From Symbiodinium natans (taxonomy: Eukaryota; Sar; Dinophyceae; Suessiales; Symbiodiniaceae): a DNA stretch of 64,000 bases. The notes below the pieces were generated by a model that was not told the origin of the DNA, made no database searches, and saw only the letters and a program-made list of their open reading frames with translations. The DNA is taken from contig CAJNDS010002264.1 in the NCBI GenBank assembly GCA_905221605.1, forward strand, positions 1-64,000. Reading direction: 5' to 3'. The stretch's first letter is position 1. Each line of letters starts with the position of its first letter. Shown here one piece after another: positions 62,429-64,000 of this stretch. The position numbers were made by a program, and so were the translations under genes.

Positions 62429-64000
62429 TTAGGGGCTAGGGCTGCGGTCCGAACAAAAGCTCTTTAGCTCATCATCTCGGACTGCGCATGTCAGGCGCAT
62501 CAGCTTAAGCAATCGCCTAAACACCAAAAAGAACTCGCCAACATTGGGACAGATACTGCTTGTGGATGTTGACGTTGATGACGTGCTGCTTGACGAAGTC
62601 GATGTGGAGGATGATGTGCTGGATGAAGACGTGGTTGAAGTGCTGCTGCTGGACGAAGTTGATGTGGTGCTTGAGGATGTTGAAGATGTCGAGCTTGACG
62701 AGGTTGATGTTGACGTTGTGCTTGAGGACGATGTGGTGGTGCCAGTCGTCGAGCTTGAGCTCGTCGACGAAGTGGTGGACGAGGATGATGTAGAAGATGT
62801 TGATGTGCTGGATGTTGATGTGCTGCTTGAGGACGTCGAGGAACTGCTGCTTGAGGTGGTTGAGGTCGAAGTGGTACTGGTCGAAGAAGTGCTTGAGGAT
62901 GTGGAACTTGACGAAGTGGTGCTGGTGCTACTGGTGGATGTCGAGGACGTTGATGTGGAGGATGTAGTGCTGGAGGACGTCGAGCTGCTGCTGGAGGAAG
63001 TTGTGGTAGTGCTTGTCGACGTGGTGGAGGATGAGGTTGAAGAAGTGGTTGTAGAAGAACTGGACGTTGAAGAAGATGACGTCGTCGAGGTCGTAGTGCT
63101 GCTGGAGGATGTGGTTGTAGTGCTACTTGTCGTGATGGAAGTTGATGACGTGCTGCTGCTGGTGCTGCTCGTGGACGTGGAGGTTGATGATGTCGAAGTC
63201 GAGGATGTCGAACTCGACGAGGTTGTGCTGGACGATGTGGATGTGGAAGATGTTGTGCTGGAGGAGCTGGATGTGGTGGAGGATGATGTGGAAGAGGTTG
63301 AAGTGGAGGAACTGGATGTAGATGAGGTGGAAGTAGTAGAGCTTGTTGAACTGCTGGAGGATGTGGTTGAGGATGAAGTGGACGTGCTTGACGTGCTGCT
63401 CGAGGAAGTCGTGGTGCTGCTGCTTGATGTGGAAGAAGTCGATGTGGAGGTGGTACTGGTGCTGGTGCTACTCGTGCTGCTTGATGACGTGGATGATGTC
63501 GTCGTCGAGGATGTCGAGCTGGAACTTGTCGAAGTGGACGTGCTGCTGGTGCTACTGGACGAAGTGGATGTTGAGCTTGTCGTTGTGGAGGTGCTGCTGC
63601 TGGACGTTGAGGTGGTGCTGCTGGTCGAAGTGGATGACGACGACGATGTCGTTGATGTGCTTGACGTGCTAGAGCTTGAAGTTGAAGTGGTGCTTGAAAA
63701 TGTGCTGGAAGAAGATGTGGTGCTGGTGCTGCTGCTGGTCGAAGATGTCGTAGATGTGGAGGTGCTGCTCGAGGACGTGGACGTGGAGGACGTCGTAGTG
63801 GAAGAACTAGACGTGGAGGTGCTGCTGGTCGTCGAGGTGCTGCTCGACGATGTTGAGGAAGTTGTTGTAGATGAGCTGGTCGTTGAACTTGTAGTCGTCG
63901 ATGTGCTGCTGCTTGAGGTTGAGCTGGTGCTGCTGGATGAAGTGGACGAGGACGAAGTGGTGCTGGACGAGGAGGACGTGGACGTCGTGGTGGTGGATGA
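62429..64000 (-). CDS. Ser/Thr-rich block F, cut by the window edge
   Basis: It is almost the same as block E from its 3' end, with a 21-base in-frame insertion relative to D near 62,973. The 5' part lies beyond the right edge. Confidence 0.45.
   Translation of the reverse strand, partial: SSTTTTSTSSSSSTTSSSSTSSSSTSSTSSSSTSTTTSSTTSSSTTTSSTSSSSTSTTSSTSTSSSSTTTSSTSTSSSSTSTSTTSSTSSSTSTTSSSSTFSSTTSTSSSSTSSTSTTSSSSSTSTSSTTSTSSSSTSTTTSSTSTSSSSTSSTSTSTSSSSTSSTTTSSTSSSSTSSTSTSTTSTSTSSTSSSSTTTSSSSTSSTSTSSSTTSSSSSTSSTTSTSSTSSSSTSTSSTSSSTTSSSSSTTSSTSTSSSTTSSSSTSSTSTSSTSTSTSSTSSSTSSTSITTSSTTTTSSSSTTTSTTSSSSTSSSSTTTSSTSSSTTSTSTTTTSSSSSSTSSSTTSSTSTSSTSTSSTSTTSSSSTSSSTSSTSTTSTSTTSSSSSSTSSSSTSTSSTSTSSTSSSSTTSSTSSSSTTGTTTSSSSTTSTSTSSSSTSSTSSSTTSTSSSSSTSTTSSSSTSSSTSTSSSSTSSTSTSTSSICPNVGEFFLVFRRLLKLMRLTCAVRDDELKSFCSDRSPSP

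Larger units (their letters stand above)
52804..64000. repeat. Tandem array of Ser/Thr coding blocks B to F
   Basis: The block-end marker AACTCGCCAACATTGGGACA occurs at about 55,034, 57,984, 60,240 and 62,533, giving periods of 2,950, 2,256 and 2,293 bases. Blocks B and C share one kind of 5' leader, D and E another, containing two tandem copies of TTACGCGGATGGGGCTT. Differences between blocks inside the Ser/Thr part are in multiples of three. Blocks E and F are almost identical for their first 700 bases apart from a 12-base insertion. Confidence 0.85.

Noticed and set aside
1-64000. tRNA, rRNA and CRISPR arrays
   Set aside because: I found no cloverleaf with conserved loops, no rRNA-like core and no spaced direct repeats of CRISPR type; a covariance-model search would be needed to be certain.

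Overview
The window joins two very different kinds of DNA. Bases 1 to about 13,080 are strongly AT-rich, tightly packed and intron-free. They hold the structural and integration end of a polinton-like virus (PLV) or virophage-like element: packaging ATPase, S74-type fibre, double-jelly-roll major capsid protein, a class 3 lipase-like enzyme, a probable minor capsid protein, zinc-finger proteins, two related proteins sharing an N-terminal RLRPTY motif, a GIY-YIG nuclease and a retroviral-type (rve) integrase. Most 3' gene ends carry near-perfect AT-rich inverted repeats, like the hairpin polyadenylation signals known in mimiviruses and their virophages. Four genes (small coiled-coil protein, fibre, major capsid, integrase) each carry one frame break of the same polarity at an A/T homopolymer. 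This points to homopolymer undercalling in the assembly or early decay of an integrated copy. The left end of the element lies outside the window.

From about 13,080 to 64,000 the DNA is a GC-richer, repeat-laden eukaryotic nuclear genome with poly-G, (TTTC)n, (CT)n, (CA)n and (GT)n tracts, minisatellites and widely spaced short exons. Long open frames there are mostly shadows. By matching domain signatures to splice sites I could assemble parts of several host genes, all on the minus strand: a UBA-domain protein (33.6-34.3 kb), a three-finger CCCH protein (36.1-37.1 kb), a REJ/GPS-like membrane receptor with a Ser/Pro-rich tail (about 41.9-48.2 kb), and several orphan exons. Nearly all inferred introns end AG|G. 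Two appear to start with GA rather than GT. One-way gene order, AG|G acceptors and GA donors together suggest a dinoflagellate host; this is an inference, not a proof.

From 51.4 kb to the right edge there is a tandem array of Ser/Thr-only coding blocks on the minus strand. On the plus strand the same DNA reads as equally long Asp/Glu/Val/Leu frames. The dipeptide Asp-Leu is missing from those plus frames, as expected if the minus strand is the constrained one. At least five blocks form recent tandem copies of about 2.2-3 kb, each with its own 5' leader.

The viral genes form a coherent morphogenesis and integration module (capsid, ATPase, fibre, integrase). The host genes show no functional link to it. 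The juncture near 13.08 kb is either an integration site or an assembly joint.
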